NCBI RefSeq assembly: GCF_015207035.1
Contig: NZ_JADEXQ010000060.1
Coordinates: 1-38,711 of the forward strand
Source: Romeriopsis navalis LEGE 11480
GTDB taxonomy: Bacteria; Cyanobacteriota; Cyanobacteriia; Leptolyngbyales; Leptolyngbyaceae
Direction of reading: 5' to 3'
DNA: 38,711 bases
The notes beneath the pieces are model-generated. The model did not search any database. It worked only from the letters and a program-made list of their open reading frames with translations, and was not told the DNA's origin. Position numbers and translations under genes: made by a program. Below are positions 15,785 to 23,635 of this stretch, piece by piece. Positions within the stretch are counted from its first letter, which is position 1, and the number at the start of each line of letters is the position of its first letter.

Positions 15785-18226
15785 TTATCTTCCGCGATTT
15801 AGCTCATTGCGTGCAGCGAGATAGCCCCAGGTATAGGCGGTGGGGCCGATGGTTTGCATAATGGTAAATTCCGACATGCCGACGGAGGTAAAGACATCAA
15901 AATAGGCCTCAGTGGTGGGCCATTTAGACCAAGCAGGGTAGATTGTTGGCTTCATAATTTGGATAAACCAATCGTCGGCAAAGGTTTTGGGATCGAGGGG
16001 ACCATATACGGTGATCCCAGGCGGGGGGGCTTGGCCGGTAATCCGTTGATCGATGATCAGCGGATTGCGGGGACTGCGGTGGCCGACGCCGGTCGTGTAG
16101 ACCAGATTGAGCGGATTCGCCCCGGTGGAGAACTGACTGGCCAGAATTGCGGCGGTGAGATAGCGTTCGTCTTGACTCAGATAATGGGCCCGCAGCAAGG
16201 TGATGGTTTTTGGGGTGCTGAGACTACTGCCCCAGCCGATCGACGCATAATCATTATCCTTGGTCCATTTGTGGGCTGTCCGATCACCGCTTTGACGAAG
16301 CCGATCGGCTTCGCGAAAAAACGCCTGGCGGATATTCTGGCGGAGCTGCGGTTGTGTCAACCGTTCTGCCAACCTGAGATAGAGAAAAGCGGCATCCCGC
16401 TGATCGTGTGTCGCCCATTGGGAAACCGATGCGTTGGGATTACGGAAGACGGAGGTGTCCGCAAATTGCTGATGCCATTTGGGGTCTTCCGTAAGGCGCA
16501 ACATGGAGAGCGCGGCGAGATTACGCGCATCCCAAAGTTGAAAGTGCTGACGACTGTTGTCCGGGACGCTCCAAGTCGATTCGGCATAAGCCATTGCCCG
16601 TTCGGCGCTGGTGCGGTAGATGGCGGACATCTGGCGATCACGATTGCGTAACCAATGGGCAATCTGGGCTGCTCCAGTGACATACACATAGCTGGCCCAG
16701 GGGTCCGGTGCATAGGCGAGGACATCGGCGGTTTCTTGCCAACTTGTCTCTCCAGTTTTGGGATACTGGGCTGATTGAATCCCACCCCGGATGCCCCCGT
16801 TTGGTGCTTGCAATCGCCGGTAAAAGTCGAGATTCCACAGCGCTTCATCAATGATGTCGGGGATTTGGTTTTGGGATTCGGGCAGGTCGAGGTTGAATCG
16901 ATCGAAGAAATCGGGGAACAGCTCGGCCAGCTCAATCAGCGATCGCGAAACCTCCACATGCTGAATCCGCCGATCCCAATCGCCAGCATCAAAATAGCCG
17001 CCCCAGGCATTGGGTAAAGTTTGGGCGGTTTTGCTTTGGGGTAAGACGCTGAGAAAGTTGGGTTGCCCCAAGATGCCTTGATCCGTATCGACTAACCGTG
17101 CTGTTGCCTGATAAATCTTGGCCCCATCGGCGGGGTGAAATGCGCGTGGTCGTTGGTAGTTGGAGTAGGGTGGGCCAATCGCGATGCCACTGCGTTGGTG
17201 ATAGAGTCCCCGGGCCGCGGTGTAGAAGGCAACAGTCCAGACGTTACGCCCGATCTCGAAGGGGAATGAGCAACCAAGCCATTCGACGCAGAGGCGATAT
17301 TTGCCGGGACGGGTGAAGCCTGAAAAGTCCATCATATGGACATCAGTTTGGTTATAGTTGTTGCCGAGTTGGTCTTCGGCTTCCTGGGCACCACGTGATC
17401 GTTGGGTTTGACCATCGAAGACTTTTTGTCCCTGGAGTGTTTCGATCCAGAATTTTTGCTTGGGTGGGTAAGTGACCCCACCCCCATCGCCCATCCACGT
17501 TGAGAGAAAAGCGACTTTTGCTGGTGCATCGGGTCGAAATCCGATGTGTGAGATTTGGATGGCTTCGCTCCGGTCACGGTTGGGCTGATAGGTAAACCGC
17601 ATCGGTGCGACGTTGGCATCGTTGCTTGTGATGGTATAGGTTTTGCCGGGTGTTAGGGCGTAGGGGAGTTGTAAGTAGAAGGTATGCTTGCTGGCCCAGG
17701 AAAACTGCCAGATGTCAGTGCGCGCACTATCGCGGGGGCGGGTTTTGCGATGGATGGTGCGGACGTTGCGGGCGTTGGCGTATAGGGCATCTTGGAAGGA
17801 TTGAATGCGAATATTTGCAGGGTTGCGCCAAGTTTCGAGGTTGATGTTTGGGCCACTGAACCGATCGAAACTATAGAATTTTCGTTGATTACCGCCGACG
17901 ATGACACCGCGTTCATTGCCCTGTTCCAAAATCCAATTGTCTTGATTGATCGACTGAATGTTCTGAAAGAAGGGTTTGGCTTGTTGCGAGATATCTTTTT
18001 GAGTGCCACGGGTGACTTGGCCTGCGTCAATTTCGATCGCGATAATATCTGCTCGTACGGGATAGATCTGCTGGGGTGTCAGTTGTCCCCCATACCCGAA
18101 TGCGATTAATTGTGGTGATTGACGGGGTTTATCCTTGGCCTCGCCGGAAAGCGATTGGCTGGTGCCAGTGATGAGTGCAATGAGGATAGTGAGACTAAGC
18201 GCCGCCCATGAAGTTTGGTTCAACAT
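15785..18226 (-). CDS. Secreted glycoside hydrolase family 9 protein
   Basis: The protein has a signal peptide (first ~30 residues), an extra N-terminal region (to about 215), a CelD-type immunoglobulin-like domain (about 220-325) and a GH9 (alpha/alpha)6 catalytic barrel to the end. DAGDWD (413-418) supplies the nucleophilic-water aspartates; GVGHRSPRNP with His716 and the acid Glu786, nine residues after Asp777, match GH9 spacing. Two usual residues of the second signature (an aromatic and an Asn) are replaced by Val782 and Thr792. GH9 enzymes cleave beta-1,4-glucans such as cellulose. AAGGGG before the ATG at 18226 supports this start over the TTG at 18244. It may trim the cell's own exopolysaccharide; the substrate is unproven. 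Confidence 0.85.
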   Translation of the reverse strand: MLNQTSWAALSLTILIALITGTSQSLSGEAKDKPRQSPQLIAFGYGGQLTPQQIYPVRADIIAIEIDAGQVTRGTQKDISQQAKPFFQNIQSINQDNWILEQGNERGVIVGGNQRKFYSFDRFSGPNINLETWRNPANIRIQSFQDALYANARNVRTIHRKTRPRDSARTDIWQFSWASKHTFYLQLPYALTPGKTYTITSNDANVAPMRFTYQPNRDRSEAIQISHIGFRPDAPAKVAFLSTWMGDGGGVTYPPKQKFWIETLQGQKVFDGQTQRSRGAQEAEDQLGNNYNQTDVHMMDFSGFTRPGKYRLCVEWLGCSFPFEIGRNVWTVAFYTAARGLYHQRSGIAIGPPYSNYQRPRAFHPADGAKIYQATARLVDTDQGILGQPNFLSVLPQSKTAQTLPNAWGGYFDAGDWDRRIQHVEVSRSLIELAELFPDFFDRFNLDLPESQNQIPDIIDEALWNLDFYRRLQAPNGGIRGGIQSAQYPKTGETSWQETADVLAYAPDPWASYVYVTGAAQIAHWLRNRDRQMSAIYRTSAERAMAYAESTWSVPDNSRQHFQLWDARNLAALSMLRLTEDPKWHQQFADTSVFRNPNASVSQWATHDQRDAAFLYLRLAERLTQPQLRQNIRQAFFREADRLRQSGDRTAHKWTKDNDYASIGWGSSLSTPKTITLLRAHYLSQDERYLTAAILASQFSTGANPLNLVYTTGVGHRSPRNPLIIDQRITGQAPPPGITVYGPLDPKTFADDWFIQIMKPTIYPAWSKWPTTEAYFDVFTSVGMSEFTIMQTIGPTAYTWGYLAARNELNRGR

Positions 18227-18589
18227 GCCCCTTACACTAAACAAGCCGGGTGTAAGTTGGGTTCTGACTATGGATAGATTTTATTGAGAAGAAAATGGTT
18301 GGAAGGTTAGATCTATAGCAGCTAATTAGTCATCCCATGGAGTTACGTGTACGCGACTCGATTTGCCTAGAACAGTTTAGGGGCAGGTGAATTGTTGTGG
18401 GGGCGATTGATTTGAATAAATCGAATTTCTGTGTGATGAATGATTGATTGATGTCATTTGATTCGCCTATTTAGGCGTGCTAGTTTGCGGTTTGATGCTG
18501 TTAGGAACCATTGGTTTAGAGTGGTGTATTGTTGTGATCAAAAGTCCTAAACAGGGCCTAAATCGTTACGCTGAAATGGTTGCCGGTTT
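18227..18589. promoter_or_regulatory. Divergent promoter region, GH9 and SUMF1-like lipoprotein genes
   Basis: About 360 bp without a gene separate two divergent genes for exported proteins. The notable element is the 14-bp perfect palindrome CGCCTATTTAGGCG at 18464-18477, a plausible operator about 110 bp before the lipoprotein start. The rest is AT-rich, with no convincing terminator or RNA gene. Confidence 0.35.
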
Positions 18590-19537
18590 ATGGGAGTGTC
18601 AGCATCGGTGAAGCGAAGCAAGCAGTGGTGGTTGGGTTTGACGCTTTTATGCAGCATTTATGGAAGTGGCTGTGGGGCAGAATCTTCGATCGCGACGATT
18701 TCAGCGGAATCTTGTGCCACCGATCCGGCTTTTGTGTGGGTACCGCCGGGACAGTTTGGGCGGGGCAGCGATCAGATGGAGCGGGGTTATGGCTATCGGA
18801 TTTCGGCGATCGCTGCGGCTGATGATAAGACTTCACGGGTGGATGCAGAACAGTTTCTTAGGAAATCAGGTTGGTTTGATCGGGAACCCCAAAAAGCTAA
18901 AGTCGAACTTCCTGGTGTGTGCTTCGGGCGCAATCTCGTGACCAATCAGCAGTATCAGAAATTCATTCAAGCAACGGGACATCGATCGCCGGGGATTTCG
19001 GCGGTGGATTATCAGCGGCAGGGTTTTTTGGTGCATCCTTATGCTGAGGTGAAATCGTTTCTGTGGCAAGGTGAGCAGTTTCCAGAAGGTGAAGCAGAGC
19101 ATCCAGTGGTTTTGGTGTCGTATGAGGATGCGATGACTTTTGCCAAATGGCAGGGTGAGCAAGATGGTAATGTTTATCGCTTACCGACGGCACTGGAGTG
19201 GGAGAAGGCAGCGCGGGGAACCGATGGGCGATATTTCCCGTGGGGGAATGATTGGCGTGATGCTGGGACGAATTGGGGGCAGGATGTGGCGAAAGGTGGC
19301 GGTCGAACGAGTCGAGTGGGCATTTATCCGTTGAGTCGGAGTATTTATGGCGCGGAGGATATGGCGGGGAATGTGTTTGAGTACACGTCAACTTTGCGGC
19401 AGCTCGGACGGGTGTCGGTGCTGAAGGGCTGTTCTTGGGACGATTCTCCAGGGTTTTGTCGGGCGGCGTATGAGCATACTCGGCCTGTGGCGTCGCGCCA
19501 TATTCTGTTTGGATTTCGATTAGTCCGGCTGAAGTAG
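18590..19537 (+). CDS. Lipoprotein with formylglycine-generating-enzyme (SUMF1) fold, altered active site
   Basis: The N-terminus has a basic patch, a hydrophobic run and a lipobox ending at Cys28 (YGSGC), so the protein is probably a lipoprotein. The rest is an FGE-sulfatase domain: WVPPGQFGRGSD, HPVVLVSYEDAMTFAKWQG, YRLPTALEWEKAARG, FPWGND, MAGNVFEY and GFRLVR. True formylglycine-generating enzymes use a Cys pair spaced five residues apart near the C-terminus. Here Cys290 is kept, but the partner position (285) is Asp and a stray Cys sits at 281. It is therefore unlikely to oxidise sulfatases. Relatives with this fold include hydroxylases and ligand-binding proteins. No sulfatase gene is adjacent. 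Fold certain, function unknown. Confidence 0.8.
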   Translation: MGVSASVKRSKQWWLGLTLLCSIYGSGCGAESSIATISAESCATDPAFVWVPPGQFGRGSDQMERGYGYRISAIAAADDKTSRVDAEQFLRKSGWFDREPQKAKVELPGVCFGRNLVTNQQYQKFIQATGHRSPGISAVDYQRQGFLVHPYAEVKSFLWQGEQFPEGEAEHPVVLVSYEDAMTFAKWQGEQDGNVYRLPTALEWEKAARGTDGRYFPWGNDWRDAGTNWGQDVAKGGGRTSRVGIYPLSRSIYGAEDMAGNVFEYTSTLRQLGRVSVLKGCSWDDSPGFCRAAYEHTRPVASRHILFGFRLVRLK

Positions 19538-19628
19538 CTGATGTGATAAGAATTTAGGAAGCACCACACTGCCAATGTTTCATTGCATTGAGCAATCGCA
19601 TGTATACATAACTCCGAGTAATCCCAAG

Positions 19629-20342
19629 ATGACTCCATTCTGTTTGACCAAAAAGTTGACTCTCTTGACGCTCAGCATTGTTGGTATCAGTCAAGCGGTT
19701 ATCCAGATTTCCAAACCAGCAATTGCCCAAGTGCTTGTTCCAGATGCTTTAAATCCGGAACAACGGGCACCGGAAAAGCCTAGCTTGCGACTCTACGGTG
19801 GGCCGCGAACCCGTACTCCATTGGTGCAGTGGTATCTGGAAGAACTCGCAGTCCCCTATCAATATGCTTCTTTAGACATCCGCGCCGCCGAACACCGCCA
19901 GCCGAAATTTCTTGCGATTAATCCGATGGGAAAAGTCCCGGCGATCGTCGATGGCGATTTCAAGTTATGGGAGTCGGGTGCCATTTTGCTTTACTTAGCC
20001 GATAAGCATGGAAAAATGCCGGAATCGATCGAGGAACGATCGCAGATCAACCAGTGGGTGATTTTTGCGAATGCGACATTAGGGCCTGGATTGTTTCGCG
20101 CCGATCGCCGCGATCGTGAAATGCCGCGCCTGCTTCAGCCTCTAAACGATATTCTGGCGCAGCAGCCGTTTATCTTGGGCACTGAGCTCAGTGTTGCTGA
20201 TGTTGCAGTCGGTTCATATCTGTACTTTGCCAAGATCTTATTGCCAATCAATTTGAGTGACTATCCGGCAGTTGATGCCTATCTAAATCGGCTTGCGAAA
20301 CGACCGGCGTTTCAAAAAACACTGGGGCGAAGAACCCCTTGA
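19629..20342 (+). CDS. Glutathione S-transferase family protein with signal peptide
   Basis: From the ATG at 19629 the first 34 residues form a typical cyanobacterial signal peptide (basic start, hydrophobic LLTLSIVGI core, PAIAQ cleavage site). A complete GST follows: a thioredoxin-like domain with LRLYGGPRTRTPLVQW, the cis-Pro KVPAI (Pro104) and the glutathione-binding ESGAILLYLAD (Glu115, Ser116), then the helical domain with LSVADVAVGSYL and RPAFQ. GSTs conjugate or exchange glutathione and are normally cytosolic, so the apparent export is unusual. An ATG at 19575 would add 18 polar residues ahead of the signal; I consider it less likely. The conserved C-terminal helix is present, so the gene is not truncated. 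Confidence 0.78.
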   Translation: MTPFCLTKKLTLLTLSIVGISQAVIQISKPAIAQVLVPDALNPEQRAPEKPSLRLYGGPRTRTPLVQWYLEELAVPYQYASLDIRAAEHRQPKFLAINPMGKVPAIVDGDFKLWESGAILLYLADKHGKMPESIEERSQINQWVIFANATLGPGLFRADRRDREMPRLLQPLNDILAQQPFILGTELSVADVAVGSYLYFAKILLPINLSDYPAVDAYLNRLAKRPAFQKTLGRRTP

Positions 20343-20582
20343 AGAACATTCCGAATGGGAGTCGGCAATAGTTGACGATCCATCAATTGCAAGGCGAATC
20401 GACAAATTGCAAGAATGCAGATCAATGCCTGAATCAAAATGTCCTGGATTCAATTGTGCTAGCAATTTTGAGCCGATATTTTATTCTGGTAGCACTCGAA
20501 TTGCCAGATATAGAAACTGGCGAATCAGACTCAACATGATTCACCAGTATTTGAATGCATCCGCATCGATCGGTCCTGCGCG

Positions 20583-21092
20583 TTAGTTACACGCCTGGCT
20601 GACCAGGGATTGTTCACCGGCACCGTTTGGTCGGAATGCCTGGCTCCACCAAGAACCTTGTTTCTTCACAGCCCCACCAGCTGTCTTGAGCGTGTAGTTT
20701 GTTGGACGAATCATCTGTGTTGGGCAATAGATTCGAAAATCTGCAACGAGTGTATCTCCGTCGGTGTAGCTAACAGTTGCACTGGAAATTACCAATCCGG
20801 GTTTGTCGCCGGACGCAGTGTGACTGATACTTGCCCCAGCTGGATAGCCACCACCGGAGCTAGCGGCTGGTGCTGGTGCCGGTGCTGGTGCCGGTGCTGG
20901 TGCCGGTGCCGCAGCTACCGGTGCTGCTGGCGCTGCGGCTACCGGTGCTGCTGGTGCAACTGGCTGACTTGGTGCTGCTGGTGCAACTGGCTGACTTGGG
21001 GCCGCCGGATTTGAACTGACGTTATTACCGTTGCAAGCAGCACAGGTCAGCCCGACTAAGGTGAGGGCAACTGCGAGATGAGGTCTTTGCAT
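20583..21092 (-). CDS. Pro/Ala-rich putative lipoprotein, small C-terminal domain
   Basis: The 169-aa product starts with a signal sequence ending in a cysteine pair (Cys17, Cys20 in TCAAC), probably the lipidation site. A Pro/Ala/Val repeat linker follows (about residues 29-80), then a compact domain of about 85 residues with ISHTASGDKPGLVISSA, FRIYCPTQMIRP and a terminal Cys; the two cysteines may pair. I do not recognise the domain. The architecture (lipid anchor, PA-rich linker, small C-terminal domain) matches the SH3 lipoproteins at 34-37 kb, although this terminal domain is not SH3. The longer frame from 21143 lacks a signal peptide at its start, so the ATG at 21092 is chosen. Confidence 0.65.
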   Translation of the reverse strand: MQRPHLAVALTLVGLTCAACNGNNVSSNPAAPSQPVAPAAPSQPVAPAAPVAAAPAAPVAAAPAPAPAPAPAPAPAASSGGGYPAGASISHTASGDKPGLVISSATVSYTDGDTLVADFRIYCPTQMIRPTNYTLKTAGGAVKKQGSWWSQAFRPNGAGEQSLVSQACN

Positions 21093-21390
21093 ATCAACTA
21101 GAATTCTGCCTTGATTGATGATTTTCAGGTTTATGATTCCCACTAAACTCTCTTTTTCAACGTCGGGTAATTCTGTAGATGCCGATGACCTTGATGGGTC
21201 GCATGGAAATCGGAAGAACTACAGGGTGCTCTTGAAGTTGAGGTATTTGAAAAGCATACGACTGGCTGACAAGTTTAGGCGCATTTTGGTTTTAAGTTGA
21301 TCGAATCGAAAATACATGCGCCAACGCTAGAGCGAATACTACGCATAAAATTAATGGCTTACTTGTGAAAGCGATCGTTCGCTGGTAATG
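21093..21390. other. 298-bp spacer, no gene seen
   Basis: This gap lies upstream of the leftward lipoprotein gene and downstream of the SDR gene. It should hold the lipoprotein promoter. I see no convincing coding frame, stem-loop terminator or strong repeat. Confidence 0.4.
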
Positions 21391-22332
21391 CTATTGTTTG
21401 ACGCTGGACTGTGCCCCGATGATTTGCTCGTCGATCGAGAAATCAATCTCCCGACTCCGCCGCCCAGAAGTCAAATAATCCGTATGTAGCGAATCCTTCA
21501 GCCCCGAAACGAGATCAAAATGCGGTTGCCAATCAAGATCATGCTTTGCTTTGTCGATCGACGCAAAGAAGTGCTGCACCCGCATCGGGAATGCTTTCTT
21601 CTTCCCAAAGTCAAACTGCTGCGGCTCATAATGTACCAGTTGCAAACTGGATAGATCCTTATCGCAGGCTTTTGCACAGGCTTTGGCTAGGCCGTCAAAA
21701 GTGACGCAGCGATCGCCAGAGATATTGTAGATTTGCCCGATCGTCTTGGGGTTGCCGACCATCTTGACCATCGCTGTGGCCAGATCCTGCACATGCCCAA
21801 ACTGGGTAAAATGTACGCCGATGCTGGGAATGGGAATCGGCCGATCGCGCAGGATGCGATCGAAGAACCAAGCCTCCAAGTCGTTGTAATTTTGCGGGCC
21901 ATAGATATAAGTCGGACGAATCGCGGTAAACGGAATTCCTGACTGAGCGAGGAATGCTTCAGTTTCGTGTTTGCCCTTATGACGACTATTGGGATCGACC
22001 GAATCGCCTTCGATGTGGGGCATTTGTTCCGACTTGAGGTATACTCCCGCCGAACTCATGTAGATAAACTGCCGAATGTGGCCTTTGAAGAGTGTGACCA
22101 GCGGTTCCGTGTCCGTCAGTTCGCGGCCATTATTGTCAAAGATGACATCGAACGATTCGCTGGATAGCTTTCCGAGATCTTTTTTACGATCGCCGATGAT
22201 TGTTTTTACACCATCTACTGGGGATGGACGGTTACCGCGATTAAATAGCACCACCTCATGGCCTTGGGCTACCAACTGCTTCGTTAGGTAAACCCCAATA
22301 AACCGCGTCCCACCCATTACCAAGATTCGCAT
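21391..22332 (-). CDS. CSP41-like atypical extended SDR (NAD-dependent epimerase/dehydratase family)
   Basis: The 313-aa protein has an N-terminal Rossmann motif GGTRFIG (7-13), NRGNRP, and the SSAGVY strand (93-98), but where the SDR YxxxK motif is expected it reads RHKGK, with Arg117 instead of Tyr and Lys121 kept. This glycine motif and the loss of the catalytic Tyr are features of CSP41, the chloroplast stem-loop RNA-binding proteins of cyanobacterial origin. In plants these bind and stabilise plastid RNAs and support transcription and translation. A matching role in cyanobacteria is suspected but not settled. It is transcribed alone. An enzymatic sugar epimerase is the alternative reading and is disfavoured by the missing Tyr. 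Confidence 0.8.
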   Translation of the reverse strand: MRILVMGGTRFIGVYLTKQLVAQGHEVVLFNRGNRPSPVDGVKTIIGDRKKDLGKLSSESFDVIFDNNGRELTDTEPLVTLFKGHIRQFIYMSSAGVYLKSEQMPHIEGDSVDPNSRHKGKHETEAFLAQSGIPFTAIRPTYIYGPQNYNDLEAWFFDRILRDRPIPIPSIGVHFTQFGHVQDLATAMVKMVGNPKTIGQIYNISGDRCVTFDGLAKACAKACDKDLSSLQLVHYEPQQFDFGKKKAFPMRVQHFFASIDKAKHDLDWQPHFDLVSGLKDSLHTDYLTSGRRSREIDFSIDEQIIGAQSSVKQ

Positions 22333-22420
22333 TATTCTGACCTAACTAACCGGCAATCACTTTTTATTGTAGAGGTTGGTGTGTCGCGGCTTCATGCTTG
22401 TGTTGCCGGTTGCGTGAAAT

Positions 22421-22864
22421 TTAATGTCCGGTTCCCTCCTGGAGCATTTGTTGAAATCGCCGCTGCAATTCATCAACGGAAATTGCTTCTTTCTTGCTGG
22501 CCAACAGCCACCGATGGCCAAATGGATCGGTTAAGCTGCCCCGTCGATCGCCATCAAATTGATCTTGTAGGGGCATGGTGACGGTCGCCCCTGCTGCGAT
22601 TGCTCGTTCGAACAAGGCGTCAACATCATCGACATAAAGCACGATCGAAACGGTGGTGCCCCCGACGGCTTGGGGACTGTTGTACCCCATATCCGGAAAC
22701 TCATCCGCTAACATAATCGCCGCATCCCCCAGCCGAATTTCCGCATGCATGATTTTGCCATCGGGGCTGGCTAGTCGCACATGTTCAGTTGTGCCAAATG
22801 CGGTTTGATAAAACGCGATCGCCGCCTTCGCATCCCGCACAACGAGATAAGGGATTGCACTCAT
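22421..22864 (-). CDS. VOC family protein (PhnB/glyoxalase-like)
   Basis: This is a 147-aa vicinal-oxygen-chelate fold protein with two beta-alpha-beta-beta-beta repeats: IPYLVVRDAKAAIAFYQTAF at the start, and VLYVDDVDALFERAIAAGA in the middle followed by DPFGHRWLLA. The PhnB-like subgroup has DPFGHRW. Members are metalloenzymes or binding proteins in antibiotic resistance, glyoxalase and related chemistry, and this one cannot be assigned a substrate. The C-terminus is a short charged helix. It is divergent from the methyltransferase gene, with an 80-bp spacer. Cytosolic, no signal peptide. Confidence 0.85.
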   Translation of the reverse strand: MSAIPYLVVRDAKAAIAFYQTAFGTTEHVRLASPDGKIMHAEIRLGDAAIMLADEFPDMGYNSPQAVGGTTVSIVLYVDDVDALFERAIAAGATVTMPLQDQFDGDRRGSLTDPFGHRWLLASKKEAISVDELQRRFQQMLQEGTGH

Positions 22865-22944
22865 AATCGTCCTCTTTAGTAATACATAAAAACTATATTA
22901 GTCGGATTTGGTCCGACTTTCTATTACGATGATGGGGCACTGGC

Positions 22945-23577
22945 ATGAAGCATTTTCTTTTGGAACAACACGAGCAAATCACGATCGCCGAATACCAAGC
23001 AACCGCTGCGAGTTTTCGTGCTGGGACATGGGACCATGATGTTTCGCAGAATCGTGATGCCTTAGTGGCGGCCATGCCGCGCAATCCGGGGCGAATTTTA
23101 GAATTTGGCTGTGGTCCAGGACGCGATATCGTGGCATTTCAGGCGACTGGTCATGAAGTGATTGGTCTTGATGCCACTCCGGCCTTTGTCGAGATGGCGA
23201 AGCAGGCCGGTGGTGGCGAAGTCTGGCAGCAGAATTTTTTGAATCTCGACTTGCCGGAGCAGTTTTTTGATGGAATTTTTGCCAATGCTTCGTTAATCCA
23301 TGTGCCGCAGACCGAAATGGTGCGGGTGTTGGGAGATTTGCAGCGATCGCTTGTCCCTGGGGGCGCAATTGTGATGTCGCTTGCCCGTGGTGATGGCGAA
23401 GGCTTCGCTCAGCGTCCGACGGGTGCACGGTATACGTCGTTTTGGGAATATGTGACGATCGCCCCACTCATCGAGCAAGCTGGTTTGATCATTAATCATC
23501 ACTACTACCGACCACCCGGTTTGCCCCAAGAAATGCAATCTTGGGTAGCGATCGTCGCGAAACGTGCCCCAGCATAA
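22945..23577 (+). CDS. Class I SAM-dependent methyltransferase
   Basis: The SAM-binding motif I ILEFGCGPGRDIVAF, the acidic motif GLDATPAFVEMA and later FDGIFANASLIHV mark a class I (Methyltransf_11/25-type) methyltransferase of 210 aa. The substrate is unknown. The N-terminal helix EYQATAASFRAGTWDHDVSQN is common in small-molecule methyltransferases of this kind. It lies opposite glmS and shares a bidirectional terminator with it. The neighbouring VOC gene may be related by promoter sharing only. The ATG at 22945 is the first in-frame start with the full domain. Confidence 0.88.
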   Translation: MKHFLLEQHEQITIAEYQATAASFRAGTWDHDVSQNRDALVAAMPRNPGRILEFGCGPGRDIVAFQATGHEVIGLDATPAFVEMAKQAGGGEVWQQNFLNLDLPEQFFDGIFANASLIHVPQTEMVRVLGDLQRSLVPGGAIVMSLARGDGEGFAQRPTGARYTSFWEYVTIAPLIEQAGLIINHHYYRPPGLPQEMQSWVAIVAKRAPA

Positions 23578-23583
23578 ATACAA

Positions 23584-23619
23584 AAAATCCCGCTGGCCGA
23601 AATCAGCCAGCGGGATTTT
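23584..23619. terminator. Bidirectional terminator between methyltransferase gene and glmS
   Basis: A perfect 14-bp stem, AAAATCCCGCTGGC (23584-23597) with GCCAGCGGGATTTT (23606-23619), closes an 8-nt loop. The A-run and T-run at its two ends provide U-tracts for transcripts arriving from either side, fitting the convergent genes. Confidence 0.92.
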
Positions 23620-23635
23620 GAGAAAAGCGTAACTT

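Noticed and set aside
15854-16651. 265-codon plus-strand frame over the GH9 gene
   Set aside because: Antisense to the conserved GH9 catalytic domain; no family features.
20293-20586. 97-codon frame across the GST 3' end
   Set aside because: Considered as a frameshifted GST extension, but the GST already ends at the normal C-terminal helix and the extra sequence has no GST features.
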